From positions 62,001 to 126,000 of the forward strand of contig DATCMB010000006.1 of NCBI GenBank assembly GCA_036563615.1: DNA of 64,000 nucleotides. The letters run 5' to 3'. The position numbers were made by a program, and so were the translations under genes. The DNA comes from Candidatus Binatia bacterium. Lineage in GTDB: Bacteria; Desulfobacterota; Binatia; UBA12015. Shown piece after piece: positions 18,572 to 27,975 of the stretch (positions are counted from its first letter, which is position 1; each line of letters starts with the position of its first letter). Below the pieces are notes generated by a model, which was given only the letters and a program-made list of their open reading frames with translations, did not search any database and was not told the DNA's origin.

Positions 18572-19926
18572 GCCGCGCCGCGCGACGCCGCGAGGCGCGC
18601 GAGGTGGTCGCGAGCGCGTCCCTTGTGCTCGACGGCGCGCAGGACCCGCTCGACTTTCTCGCTGCGTTCCCGGGCCAGCGCCGCTTCTTGTGGCAGCGCG
18701 ACGCGACGGACGAGCACGTCGCGGCGATCGGCGCCGTGACGCGCATCGAGGCGCGCGGCGAGAGCCGCTTCGCCGACGTCCTGGCTGCGCTCGACGACGT
18801 GCCCTCGGCGCAGTGCGCTCCCGGCACGGTGCTGGTCGGCGGCTTCGCCTTCGATGCCGACGCGCGCACGACCGGACCGTGGCGCGACTTCCCGTCCGCG
18901 CAGCTCGTGCTGCCGGAGCTCGCGCTGGTGCGGCGCGGGGGCCAGTCGCGTCTGGTCGCGGTCGCGAGCGGTTCGGCGGATGGCGGTCGCGAGTCGGCAG
19001 AGCAGCTTCTCGAGCGCACGCGCAGCGGGCTCGCACGCGCGCTCGCGCGCGGGCGCCGGGCGCGGGAGATTCACGCGGCGCCGTCGCGACCGCCGAGCTT
19101 CCGCGTGCGCGCGCTCGCGCCCGAAGCCGCGTGGCGCCATGCCGTCGAGGACGCGCTCGCCGACCTCGACGCGGGTCGCATCGACAAGGTGGTGCTCGCG
19201 CGCGCGGTCGAGGTCGACGCCGGCGCGCCGCTCGATCCGCTGCGGGTCGCGGCGCGGCTGCGCGCGGCCCATCCGGGGTGTGCGGTGTTCGCGGTGCTGC
19301 AGGGCGGCTCGGCGTTCGTCGGCGCGACGCCCGAGCTGCTGGCGCGGGTCGACGGCGATCGTCTGCAGACGAGTGCGCTCGCCGGCAGCGCGCCGCGCGG
19401 CGAGCGCGCGTCGGACGACCGCGCGCGCGCGAGGGCGCTGCGCGCCAGCGTCAAGGACCGAGCCGAGCACGCGGCTGTGGTCGACGATCTGATCGAGCGG
19501 CTCGGGCCGCTGTGCCGGCGCCTCAGCGTGCCGCGCGCGCCGCGCATCCTGCGCACCGCCGTCGTGCAGCACCTGTGGACGCCGATCACGGGACGGCTGC
19601 GTGCCGGCGTCGGCCTGCTCGACGTCGCGAGCGTGCTGCACCCGACGCCCGCGATCTGCGGCGTGCCGCGCGCCGCGGCGCGCGAGCGCGTGCTCGCGCA
19701 CGAGAACGTCGCGCGCGGCTGGTACGGCGGCTGCCTCGGCTGGCTCGACGCCCGCGACCGTCGCTCGGGCGAGCTCGGCGTCGCGATCCGCAGCGCGCTG
19801 CTGCGCGGCGAGCGCGCGATCCTGCATGCCGGCGCGGGTCTGGTGCGCGGCTCGCGCTGGGAAGCGGAGCTCGAGGAGACGCGGCTCAAGCTGCGTGCGA
19901 CGCTGCACGCGCTGCTGGAGGTCTAG
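18568..19926 (+). CDS. menF: Isochorismate synthase
   Basis: The 452-aa protein has the chorismate-utilising fold in its C-terminal two thirds: IDKVVLARAVEV, FVGATPELLARVDGD, a TSALAGSAPRG motif, then VLHPTPAICGVP and ARGWYGGCLGW. It converts chorismate to isochorismate, the entry step of the classical menaquinone route. The position between menG and menD makes MenF more likely than a siderophore-type EntC or salicylate synthase. Its stop is immediately followed by the menD start. Confidence 0.92.
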   Translation: MSRAARRREAREVVASASLVLDGAQDPLDFLAAFPGQRRFLWQRDATDEHVAAIGAVTRIEARGESRFADVLAALDDVPSAQCAPGTVLVGGFAFDADARTTGPWRDFPSAQLVLPELALVRRGGQSRLVAVASGSADGGRESAEQLLERTRSGLARALARGRRAREIHAAPSRPPSFRVRALAPEAAWRHAVEDALADLDAGRIDKVVLARAVEVDAGAPLDPLRVAARLRAAHPGCAVFAVLQGGSAFVGATPELLARVDGDRLQTSALAGSAPRGERASDDRARARALRASVKDRAEHAAVVDDLIERLGPLCRRLSVPRAPRILRTAVVQHLWTPITGRLRAGVGLLDVASVLHPTPAICGVPRAAARERVLAHENVARGWYGGCLGWLDARDRRSGELGVAIRSALLRGERAILHAGAGLVRGSRWEAELEETRLKLRATLHALLEV

Positions 19927-21963
19927 GTGCTCCGCTTTGCCGAGCCGCGCGCGCTCGACCCGAGCGCCGCCAGCACGTGCGACGATGCGCGCGTCGCCGC
20001 GCACGACGGCGCCGCACGGCGCATCCCGAACCGGACCGCGTTCGCCCCGACGCTGCTGGTCGACGAGCTCGCGCGCTGCGGCGTGCGCGCGGTCTGCGTG
20101 TCGCCCGGCAGCCGCTCGGCGCCGCTGGTCTCGGCGCTGGTCGCGCACGGCGGCCTGCAGCTCTGGTCGCACGTCGACGAGCGCTGCGCCGGCTTCTTCG
20201 CGCTCGGCCTCGCGCGCGCGTCGCGCACGCCGGTGGCGATCGTCTGCACGTCGGGCACCGCGGTCGCGAACCTCTTGCCCCCCGTGATCGAGGCGTTCCA
20301 CGCGCGCGTGCCGCTTTTGCTCTTGACGGCGGACCGGCCGCCCGAGCTGCGCGACTGCGGCGCCGGCCAGACGATCGATCAGCACGGCCTGTTCGGGACG
20401 CACGTGCGCTGGACCTTCGACCTCGGCACGCCGGATGCGACCGTCGAGGCGGCGCGCCACGTGCGCGCGATCGCGTGCCGGGCCGTCGCGGTCGCGCGCG
20501 GCGACACCGGTGCGCCGCCGGGGCCGGTGCACCTCAACCTGCCGTTCCGCGAGCCGCTCGATCCGCGCGAGGTGTCCGGCGACGTCGCGGCGTCCTTGCT
20601 GCGGACGGCGGCCGTGCGCGGCCGCGGCGCGGCGGACGGCGCGGCGTCAGTGACGTCGAGCGCAGCGACGACGGCGTCGAGCGCACCGAGCGTCGCCTGG
20701 ACGCGCAGCGCGCACGCGCAGGTCGCGCCCGACGCCGACGCGCTCGAGGACGTCGCGCGTCTCCTGCGCGCGGCGCGGCGTCCGCTCGTCGTCGCAGGCT
20801 GGCTCGACGACGGTGACGTCGCGCTCGTGCCCGCGGTCGCGGGGCTGTGCGCCGCGCTGCGTGCGCCGCTGCTGGCCGACGTCGCGTCCAACCTGCGTCG
20901 CGGTCCGGCGCTCGCCTACGCCGTCGACGCGCACGACGCGGTGACGCGCGCGCTGCTCGCGGACGACGCCGCGCCGGACGACACGCCCGACGCGATCGTG
21001 CGCATCGGCGCGATGCCGACCGCGAAGGCGCTCGCGACCTGGCTCGCGCGTCGCGACGACGTGCTGCAGGTGGTGATCGATCCCGCAGCGACCTGGGCCG
21101 ATCCGGGCTCGGTCGCGTCGCACCTCGTGGTCGGCGCGCCCGCCGTCGTGTGCGCGAGCCTCGCGGCGCGCGTCGCGACGCTGCGCGCGCTCGCGGGCGT
21201 CCGGCGCGGAGATGGCGACGCCCGCGACGCGTGGCTCGCCCGCTGGCGGGACGCCGGCCGGCGCGCGCGCGCGGCGCTCGACGACGCCGTCGCTATGGTC
21301 CGCACGCGCGAGGGATGCTCGACGGAACGAGCGGCCGCGACCGTGTTCGAGGCGCACGCCGTCGCGACGCTCGCCCGCGCGCTGCCGTCCGGTGCGACGC
21401 TGTACGCCGGCAACAGCCTCGCCGTGCGCGCGGTCGACGCCTTCTGGCCGCTCGACGCCGCACCCGCGCGGGTGCTCGTCAACCGCGGCGCGAACGGCAT
21501 CGACGGCTTCGTGTCGAGCGTGCTCGGGGCCGCGGCGAGCGATCCGTCGCGCGCGACCGTCGGCGTGTGCGGCGACCTCACCTTCTACCACGACCTGAAC
21601 GGCCTCCTCGCCGTGCGCCGGCACGGCGTGCGCGCGCTGTTCGTCGTGCTGAACAACGACGGCGGCGGCATCTTCGACCACCTTCCGATCGCCGCGTACC
21701 GCGACGGCTACGAGGAGCACTTCGCGACGCCCACCGGGCTCGACTTTCAGCCCGTGGTCGAGATGTACGGCGCACGGTTCACGCGCGTGACCGATCCGTC
21801 GCAGCTCGCTCCGGCGATCGAGGACGGGCTCGCGTGCGGGCGCGCGGCGGTGGTCGAGCTGCGCTACGCACGCGAGGCGGCACGGGCGGCGTGGGAAGAG
21901 GCGCGCGCGCGTGCGGTGCGCGCCGCCGCGCAAGAGGCCGCGCGAGACACGGTGTCCGCATGA
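19927..21963 (+). CDS. menD: SEPHCHC synthase
   Basis: The GTG start directly follows the menF stop and has GGAGG five bases before it. At 678 aa it is longer than typical MenD (550-600 aa), because of an N-terminal extension of about 35 residues and a linker near 220-250. Thiamine-diphosphate motifs are present: [11 protein letters not shown] and [14 protein letters not shown] in the N-domain, and [12 protein letters not shown] with [11 protein letters not shown] in the cofactor domain. It joins 2-oxoglutarate-derived succinic semialdehyde to isochorismate. It overlaps menH by four bases. Confidence 0.93.
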   Translation: MLRFAEPRALDPSAASTCDDARVAAHDGAARRIPNRTAFAPTLLVDELARCGVRAVCVSPGSRSAPLVSALVAHGGLQLWSHVDERCAGFFALGLARASRTPVAIVCTSGTAVANLLPPVIEAFHARVPLLLLTADRPPELRDCGAGQTIDQHGLFGTHVRWTFDLGTPDATVEAARHVRAIACRAVAVARGDTGAPPGPVHLNLPFREPLDPREVSGDVAASLLRTAAVRGRGAADGAASVTSSAATTASSAPSVAWTRSAHAQVAPDADALEDVARLLRAARRPLVVAGWLDDGDVALVPAVAGLCAALRAPLLADVASNLRRGPALAYAVDAHDAVTRALLADDAAPDDTPDAIVRIGAMPTAKALATWLARRDDVLQVVIDPAATWADPGSVASHLVVGAPAVVCASLAARVATLRALAGVRRGDGDARDAWLARWRDAGRRARAALDDAVAMVRTREGCSTERAAATVFEAHAVATLARALPSGATLYAGNSLAVRAVDAFWPLDAAPARVLVNRGANGIDGFVSSVLGAAASDPSRATVGVCGDLTFYHDLNGLLAVRRHGVRALFVVLNNDGGGIFDHLPIAAYRDGYEEHFATPTGLDFQPVVEMYGARFTRVTDPSQLAPAIEDGLACGRAAVVELRYAREAARAAWEEARARAVRAAAQEAARDTVSA

Positions 21964-22781
21964 CGCTCGATCTGCACGTGCGCGTCGTGGGCTCCGGTCC
22001 GCCGCTCGTCCTGCTGCACGGCTTCACCGGCAGCGCCGCCGCGTGGGGCGATCTCTCCCACCGGCTCGCCGAGCGCTTCCGCGTGCTCGCGTTCGACCTG
22101 CCGGGCCACGGCGCGTCGCCGGCGCCCGAAGATCCGGCGCGCGCGCGCTTGCCGCAGGTCGCCGACGCGCTGATGGCGACGCTCGACCGACACGGCGTCG
22201 GTGCGGCGTGCTGGCTCGGCTACTCGCTCGGCGGACGGCTCGCGCTGCGGGCGGCGCTCGATCACCCGTCGCGCGTGCGCGCGCTGGTGCTCGAGGGCGC
22301 GTCGCCGGGCATCGCCGATCCCGACGAGCGCCGCGCGCGCGCCGCGGCCGATGCGACGCTCGCCGATGCGATCGAGCGCGACGGGCTCGTCGCCTTCGTC
22401 GACCGCTGGCTCGCGCAGCCGCTGTTCGCGACGCAGGCGAGCTTGCCGGAGGCCGTGCGCGAGCGCGAGCGTGCGCGCCGACTCGCGGGCAGCGCTGCAG
22501 GATACGCCGCGGCGCTGCGCGCGATGGGCACGGGCGAGATGGAGCCGCTGTGGCAGCGCCTGCCGGGCCTGCGCGTCCCCGTGCTGCTGATCGCCGGCGA
22601 GAAGGACGTCAAGTATGCGGCGATCGCGCAGGCGATGGCGTCGGCGTTGCCCGACGCGCGCGTCGCGCTGATCTCGGACGCCGGTCACACGGTGCACCTC
22701 GAGCGACCGCACGCCTGGCTCGAGACGGTCGAGCCGTTCCTCTGCGACGCCGTCGGTCTGCGCACCGCCGGCGCCGCCTGA
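21960..22781 (+). CDS. menH: SHCHC synthase (alpha/beta hydrolase fold)
   Basis: The 273-aa alpha/beta hydrolase has [14 protein letters not shown], nucleophile elbow [14 protein letters not shown] and the catalytic His in [11 protein letters not shown]. Family members of this form between menD and menB remove pyruvate from SEPHCHC. The ATG overlaps the menD stop (ATGA). A generic hydrolase is possible by sequence alone, but the position inside the operon makes MenH the clear choice. Confidence 0.9.
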   Translation: MTLDLHVRVVGSGPPLVLLHGFTGSAAAWGDLSHRLAERFRVLAFDLPGHGASPAPEDPARARLPQVADALMATLDRHGVGAACWLGYSLGGRLALRAALDHPSRVRALVLEGASPGIADPDERRARAAADATLADAIERDGLVAFVDRWLAQPLFATQASLPEAVRERERARRLAGSAAGYAAALRAMGTGEMEPLWQRLPGLRVPVLLIAGEKDVKYAAIAQAMASALPDARVALISDAGHTVHLERPHAWLETVEPFLCDAVGLRTAGAA

Positions 22782-22801
22782 ACCAGCAACGGAGTCATCA
22801 C

Positions 22802-23620
22802 ATGCACATCGAGTGGAAGCCCAAGCGTCGCTACGACGACATCCTGTACGACGTCGCCGAAGGCATCGCGCGCATCACGATCAACCGTCCCGAGGTGCGC
22901 AACGCGTTTAGGCCGCGCACCTTGTTCGAGCTCTCGGACGCGTTCCACGACGCGCGCGAGGATCCGTCGATCGGCGTCGTGATCTTGACGGGCGCCGGAA
23001 ACGAGGCGTTCTGCTCGGGCGGCGACCAGCGCGTGCGCGGCCACGCGGGCTACCTCGACGACGAGGGCGTGCCGCGGCTCAACGTCCTCGACCTGCAGCG
23101 CCAGATCCGCAGCCTGCCGAAGCCGGTGATCGCCATGGTCGCGGGCTACGCGATCGGCGGCGGACACGTGCTGCACGTGGTGTGCGACCTGACGATCGCC
23201 GCCGAGAACGCGGTGTTCGGCCAGACCGGTCCGCGCGTCGGCAGCTTCGACGGCGGCTTCGGCGCGAGCCACCTGGCGCGCATCATCGGCCACAAGAAGG
23301 CGCGCGAAATCTGGTACCTCTGCCGGCGCTACGACGCGCGTCAAGCACTGGAGATGGGGCTCGTGAACGCGGTCGTGCCGCTCGAGCGTCTCGAGGAGGA
23401 GACCGTGCAGTGGTGCCGCGAGATCCTCGCGCACAGCCCGCTCGCGATCCGCTGCCTCAAGTCGGCGTTCAACGCCGACACCGACGGCCTCGCCGGCATC
23501 CAGGAGCTCGCCGGCAACGCGACCCTGCTCTACTACATGTCGGAGGAGGCGCAGGAGGGGAGAAACGCGTTCCTCGAGAAGCGCGCGCCCGACTTCTCGC
23601 GCTTCCCGCACCTGCCGTGA
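22802..23620 (+). CDS. menB: 1,4-dihydroxy-2-naphthoyl-CoA synthase
   Basis: The 272-aa crotonase-fold protein shows MenB features: [26 protein letters not shown] (the SGGDQ segment characteristic of MenB), [29 protein letters not shown] and [15 protein letters not shown]. It closes the second ring by cyclising o-succinylbenzoyl-CoA. The 20-base gap before it is the only real gap in the operon and contains a GGAG ribosome site. Its stop overlaps the menA start. Confidence 0.96.
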   Translation: MHIEWKPKRRYDDILYDVAEGIARITINRPEVRNAFRPRTLFELSDAFHDAREDPSIGVVILTGAGNEAFCSGGDQRVRGHAGYLDDEGVPRLNVLDLQRQIRSLPKPVIAMVAGYAIGGGHVLHVVCDLTIAAENAVFGQTGPRVGSFDGGFGASHLARIIGHKKAREIWYLCRRYDARQALEMGLVNAVVPLERLEEETVQWCREILAHSPLAIRCLKSAFNADTDGLAGIQELAGNATLLYYMSEEAQEGRNAFLEKRAPDFSRFPHLP

Positions 23621-24567
23621 CGGTGCAGCCGGCGTGCGCCGCGCCGCGCCCGTCGAGCATCGCGTGCTGGGTCGCGGCGGCGCGGCCGCGGACGTTGCCC
23701 GCCGCGGTGGCGCCGGTGCTGGTCGGCAGCGCGTGCGCGGCGCACGCGGGCGGCTTCGACGCGATCGCGGCGACGCTCGCGCTCGCGGTCGCGCTGCTGC
23801 TCCAGATCGGCACCAACTTCGTCAACGACTGGGGCGACCATCGCCGCGGCGCGGACGGACCCGAGCGACTCGGTCCGACGCGCGCGGTCGCGGCGGGCTG
23901 GATCACGCCGCGCGCGATGGCGTGCGGCGGTGCGATCGCGTTCGCGCTCGCCGCGGCGCTCGGTTTCGTGCTCGTGCTGCGCGCGGGGCCTGCAGCGCTG
24001 CTGCTCGGCGCGCTGTCGATCGCGGCCGGGGTCGCTTACACCGCGGGGCCGTTTCCGCTCGCCTACCGCGGGCTCGGCGAGCCGTTCGTGCTCGCGTTCT
24101 TCGGTCCGGTCGCGGTCTGCGGCACCGAGCTCGTGCAGCGCGGCAGCGTCTCGGCGCTGGCGCTCGCGGCGTCGCTGCCGGTCGGCATGCTGGCGTCCGC
24201 GATCCTGGTCGTGAACAACGTGCGCGACGTCGCGACCGATGCGCGCGCCGGGAAGCGCACGCTCGCGGTGCGGATCGGTGCGGGGGCTGCGCGTCGACTC
24301 TACGCGGCGCTGGTCGTCGCGGCGCTCGCGTCGCCGTTCGTGCTGTGGGCGAGCGGGCTCGCGCCGGCGAGCGCTCTGCTCGCGCTCGGGGCGGCGTTCG
24401 CGGCGCGCGCGCCGCTGCGCGCGGTCGCGCGGCAGACCGATGGTCCCGCGCTGAACGGCGCGCTCGCCGCGACCGCGCGGCTCCATCTCGTGTTCGGCGC
24501 GCTGCTCGCGGCCGGGATCGCGCTCGCGCCGAGCGTCGCAGCGGGCGCTGCGGTGGGCGCGCCGTGA
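23617..24567 (+). CDS. menA: 1,4-dihydroxy-2-naphthoate prenyltransferase
   Basis: The GTG at 23617 overlaps the menB stop (GTGA); a second GTG two codons later is also possible. The 316-aa protein has about eight hydrophobic helices. Two Asp-rich prenyl-diphosphate/Mg sites are visible: [11 protein letters not shown] and [20 protein letters not shown]. It attaches the isoprenoid chain to dihydroxynaphthoate in the inner membrane. Overlap of four bases with menC continues the coupled arrangement. Confidence 0.94.
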   Translation: MTVQPACAAPRPSSIACWVAAARPRTLPAAVAPVLVGSACAAHAGGFDAIAATLALAVALLLQIGTNFVNDWGDHRRGADGPERLGPTRAVAAGWITPRAMACGGAIAFALAAALGFVLVLRAGPAALLLGALSIAAGVAYTAGPFPLAYRGLGEPFVLAFFGPVAVCGTELVQRGSVSALALAASLPVGMLASAILVVNNVRDVATDARAGKRTLAVRIGAGAARRLYAALVVAALASPFVLWASGLAPASALLALGAAFAARAPLRAVARQTDGPALNGALAATARLHLVFGALLAAGIALAPSVAAGAAVGAP

Positions 24568-25661
24568 CGATCGTCGGCGTCGATCTGCTGCCCTACGCCG
24601 TGCCGCTCGCGACGCCGCTCGCCACCGCGCGCGGGACGCTCGCGCGACGCGTTGGCTGCGTCGTGCGGCTCCGCACGGACGACGGCCACGTCGCGCTCGG
24701 CGACGCAGCGCCGCACCCGCACGACGGCGAGGACGCGCTGCCGCGGCTCCGTAGCGCGCTCGGCGAGGCGACGCGCTGGCTTTGCGGCGCGAGCATCGCG
24801 CGCGCGGACGAGCTGATCGACGTGGCCACGCGTCTCGGCGGGGCGGTCGCGATGGGGATCGACCTCGCGCTGCACGATCTCCTCGCGCGCGTGCGCGGCG
24901 TCGCGGTCGCGGAGCTGCTCGGCGGCGCTCGCTGCGACGTCGACGCGAGCGCGCTGCTCGCCGGCGACGACGAAATCGCCGCGGCGCGCGCCGCGGCAGC
25001 GGCCGGCTACGAGACCGTCAAGCTCAAAGCCGGTGCGGATCGGCGGACGCTCGCGGCGCGCGTGCGCGCGATCCGTGACGCCGTCCCGACGGTGGCGCTG
25101 CGCATCGACCCGAACGGCGCCTGGAGCGCGGACGACGCCTGCGCGACCGTCGCGGCGCTGGCGCCGCGCGCGCTCGAGCTGCTCGAGCAGCCGGTCGCGG
25201 CAGGCGACCTCGACGGGCTCGCTCGGGTGCGCTCGCTCGCGCAAACGCGCGGCATCCGGATCGCCGCCGACGAGGCCGTGACCGGGCCGGAGGCGGTGCG
25301 GCGGATCGCGGCGCTCGGCGCGGCGGACGTGGTCGTCGTCAAGCTCGTGCAGGTCGGTGGCCTGCGGCGCGCGCTCGAGACGGTCGCGGCGGCGCGGTCG
25401 GCCGCGCTCGGCGTGATGGTGACGACGGGGCTCGACGCGGGCGTCGCGACCGCGGCGGCGCTGCACCTCGCGGCCGTCGTGCAGCACCTGACGCCGGCCG
25501 CGGAGCGGCTCGCGCACGGTGTGGCGACCGGGGCGCTGCTCGCGACGGACCTGGTCGACGCGCCGATCGTGCCGGCGCCGCGCATGCCGCTCCCCGACGG
25601 AGCCGGCCTCGGCGTCACGCTCGATCCGCGATCGTCCGCCTGGCTGCGGGAGGCTGCGTGA
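24564..25661 (+). CDS. menC: o-Succinylbenzoate synthase
   Basis: This 365-aa enolase-superfamily protein carries the first catalytic Lys in YETVKLKAG, metal ligands in RIDPNGAW, LELLEQP and IAADEAV, and the second Lys in VVVKLVQVGG. It dehydrates SHCHC to o-succinylbenzoate. A dipeptide epimerase can look similar, but the location inside a full men operon argues for MenC. The GTG start overlaps the menA stop. Confidence 0.93.
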   Translation: MTIVGVDLLPYAVPLATPLATARGTLARRVGCVVRLRTDDGHVALGDAAPHPHDGEDALPRLRSALGEATRWLCGASIARADELIDVATRLGGAVAMGIDLALHDLLARVRGVAVAELLGGARCDVDASALLAGDDEIAAARAAAAAGYETVKLKAGADRRTLAARVRAIRDAVPTVALRIDPNGAWSADDACATVAALAPRALELLEQPVAAGDLDGLARVRSLAQTRGIRIAADEAVTGPEAVRRIAALGAADVVVVKLVQVGGLRRALETVAAARSAALGVMVTTGLDAGVATAAALHLAAVVQHLTPAAERLAHGVATGALLATDLVDAPIVPAPRMPLPDGAGLGVTLDPRSSAWLREAA

Positions 25662-27160
25662 TGGTGCGCGACTGGCTGTACGATCAGGCGCGCCTTCGGC
25701 CGGAGCACCCGGCGCTCGTCGCGCCGGACGGCGCCGAGATCACGTACGCGGCGCTCGAGCGTCGCGTCGCGAAGCTGTGCGCGCGGCTGCGCTCGGCGGG
25801 GGTCGCTCCGGGCGCACGCGTGCTCGCGCTGCTGCCGACGGGCACCGCGCTCGTCGAGCTGGTGCATGCGGCGGCGCGCGCCGGCGTCGCGCTCGCGCCG
25901 GTCGATCCGCGCGCGACGGTCGACGAGGCGCTGCGCGCGGCGGCGATGGTCCGGCCGCGCGTGGTGGTCGCGGCGGAAGGAGCGGCAGCGGCCGCGTCTG
26001 CGGTCGCCGAGCGCTACCATTCGGTGTCCTGGGTCGGCGGTGCGGACGACGCGCCGCTCGGCTCGCTGCCGTGCGAGGTCAAGCCATTGGACGCCGATAC
26101 GCCGCGCATCGACCTCGCGGCGCCGTACACGATCGTCATGACGTCGGGGACGAGCGGGCGTCCGCGCGCGGTCGTGCTGAGCGCCGGCAACCACCTCGCG
26201 AGCGCGCGGGCGAGCGCCGCGCGGCTCGGCGTGCGCGCCGACGAGCGCTGGCTCGCCTGCCTGCCGCTGCACCACGTCGGGGGGCTCGCGCTGCTGCTGC
26301 GCGCGGTCGTGTCGGGGACGACGGTCGTCCTGCAGCGCGGCTTCTCGATCGACGCGGTGCTGGACGCGCTGCGCGAGCGACGCGTGACGCAGCTCTCGGT
26401 CGTGCCGACGATGCTGCGCCGCTTGCTCGCGGCGCCCGGTGCGGCGCCGCACGGCCTGCGCACCTTGCTGCTCGGCGGCGCGCGCGCCGAGCTCGCGCTG
26501 GTGCGCGACGCGCGCGCTGCGGGCTGGCCGGTGGCGCCGACCTACGGCATGACCGAGGCCTGCTCGCAGGTCGCGACCGCGCGTCCGTGCGACGACGTGC
26601 CGCACGAGGGCTTCGTCGGCCGGCCGCTCGACGGCACGCAGGTGCGGGTGCGCCGCGAGGACGGCACGCTCGCCGCGCCGGGCGAGGTCGGCGACCTCGA
26701 GATCTCGGGTCCGACGATCGCCGCGGCGGTGCTCGACGAGAGCGGTCGAGCGCAGCCGCTCGCGCCGGACGGCTGGCTGCGCACCGCCGACCGCGGCGCG
26801 CTCGACGCCGACGGGTGCTTGACGGTGCTCGGCCGCGCCGACGACGTGATCGTGACCGGCGGCGAGAACGTCGCGCCGGAGGAGGTCGAGGGCGTGCTGC
26901 TCGAGCACCCTGCGATCGCCGACGCGGGCGTCGCCGGCGTTCCCGACCCGGAGTGGGGGCAGGCGGTGTGCGCGTGGATCGTCCCGCGCGACGGCACGGC
27001 GCCGAGCCTCGAGGAGCTGCGCGCGGCGTGCGCCCGGCGGCTCGCGCGTCACAAGCTGCCGCGCCGCGTGATCGTCACGGACGTTCTGCCGCGCACCGCG
27101 AGCGGCAAGCTGCGACGGCGTGCGCTGGTGGCGGCGCTCGACTCGGCCGGCGCTTCGTGA
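25661..27160 (+). CDS. menE: o-Succinylbenzoate-CoA ligase
   Basis: ATG 25661 is used because GGGAGG precedes it at good distance and it overlaps the menC stop by one base; GTG 25658 is in frame just before. The roughly 500-aa protein is an AMP-forming acyl-CoA ligase: P-loop IVMTSGTSGRPRAVV, YGMTEACSQV, WLRTADRG, and catalytic Lys in RTASGKLRRR. It makes the CoA ester used by MenB. It is the last gene of the operon; the gap after it faces a convergent gene. Confidence 0.94.
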   Translation: MVRDWLYDQARLRPEHPALVAPDGAEITYAALERRVAKLCARLRSAGVAPGARVLALLPTGTALVELVHAAARAGVALAPVDPRATVDEALRAAAMVRPRVVVAAEGAAAAASAVAERYHSVSWVGGADDAPLGSLPCEVKPLDADTPRIDLAAPYTIVMTSGTSGRPRAVVLSAGNHLASARASAARLGVRADERWLACLPLHHVGGLALLLRAVVSGTTVVLQRGFSIDAVLDALRERRVTQLSVVPTMLRRLLAAPGAAPHGLRTLLLGGARAELALVRDARAAGWPVAPTYGMTEACSQVATARPCDDVPHEGFVGRPLDGTQVRVRREDGTLAAPGEVGDLEISGPTIAAAVLDESGRAQPLAPDGWLRTADRGALDADGCLTVLGRADDVIVTGGENVAPEEVEGVLLEHPAIADAGVAGVPDPEWGQAVCAWIVPRDGTAPSLEELRAACARRLARHKLPRRVIVTDVLPRTASGKLRRRALVAALDSAGAS

Positions 27161-27262
27161 AGCGCGCGCGGGCGCAGTGTCGTTCGATCTCCGCTAGCCT
27201 TCGCCGACGGCGAGCGGCGCAGCGCGCGACGGCTGCGACGGACGCCCGCGATCGGCGCGTCG

Positions 27263-27796
27263 TCAGCTCGCGACCGGCGTGTAGCGGATCAGCACGCGCT
27301 CGCCGCTCGCGAGGCCCTCGCGGAACGAGCGCTCCCAGCGCGACCACGCTTCGGGATACTTGACGGCGAGCTGGTCGCAGAACTTCGCGTACAGCGCCGG
27401 GTCCTGGACGATCTCGCCGGTGGCGCGGAACGACGGCCCCTGCGGCGAGCCGATCGCGATCTTCGCCTGCGGTCGTCCCCAACGGATGCGCTTCACGCGC
27501 CACGACTTGGGCGACGAGCCGACCCACACCGCGTCGTCCATCAGCGCGAACCAGATCTCGGCCGGCTTGCCGAGCGTGCCGTCCTTGCGCGTGCTCGAGA
27601 TGTAGACGTACTTCGCGGCCTCGAGCTGCTTGCGCTGCTCGGGCGTGAGCTTGCCGGTCGCCGGCGCGGCGGACGGCGCCGGCGCGTCGGCGAAGGCGGG
27701 CGCGAGCGGCGCGACCAGCGCCGCCGCGGCGAGCGAGCCACCGGCGCGCAGGACGTCGCGGCGGCTCCACGTTCGCTGCTCGGAAGTCCTTCTCAT
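27263..27796 (-). CDS. Tat-exported pyridoxamine-phosphate-oxidase-like protein
   Basis: The 177-aa protein begins with a twin-arginine signal (WSRRDVLRAGG) followed by an Ala-rich hydrophobic stretch, with start ATG 27796. The mature part has the split-barrel flavin-binding pattern: KYVYISSTRKDGTLGKPAEIWFALMDD, VKRIRWGRPQAKIAIG and a late basic strand. Such proteins bind FMN or F420. Tat export fits a protein that folds with its cofactor before secretion. The reaction is unknown. It converges on menE. Confidence 0.75.
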   Translation of the reverse strand: MRRTSEQRTWSRRDVLRAGGSLAAAALVAPLAPAFADAPAPSAAPATGKLTPEQRKQLEAAKYVYISSTRKDGTLGKPAEIWFALMDDAVWVGSSPKSWRVKRIRWGRPQAKIAIGSPQGPSFRATGEIVQDPALYAKFCDQLAVKYPEAWSRWERSFREGLASGERVLIRYTPVAS

Positions 27797-27975
27797 GGCC
27801 GCCGACACTACCCGTCTCGCCGCGAGCGGGCCAACGTCGCGATCCGGTGCGCGTCCGCTCGCCCGCCTTCGCGACCGTTCGGACGACAGAGCGCCCTCAG
27901 GCCCGAACCAGGTTGTGCCCGGATGCGCCGGGTGAAAGGGTCGCTCCGCGAACGTTCGCCTCGAGGAGACTGCCC

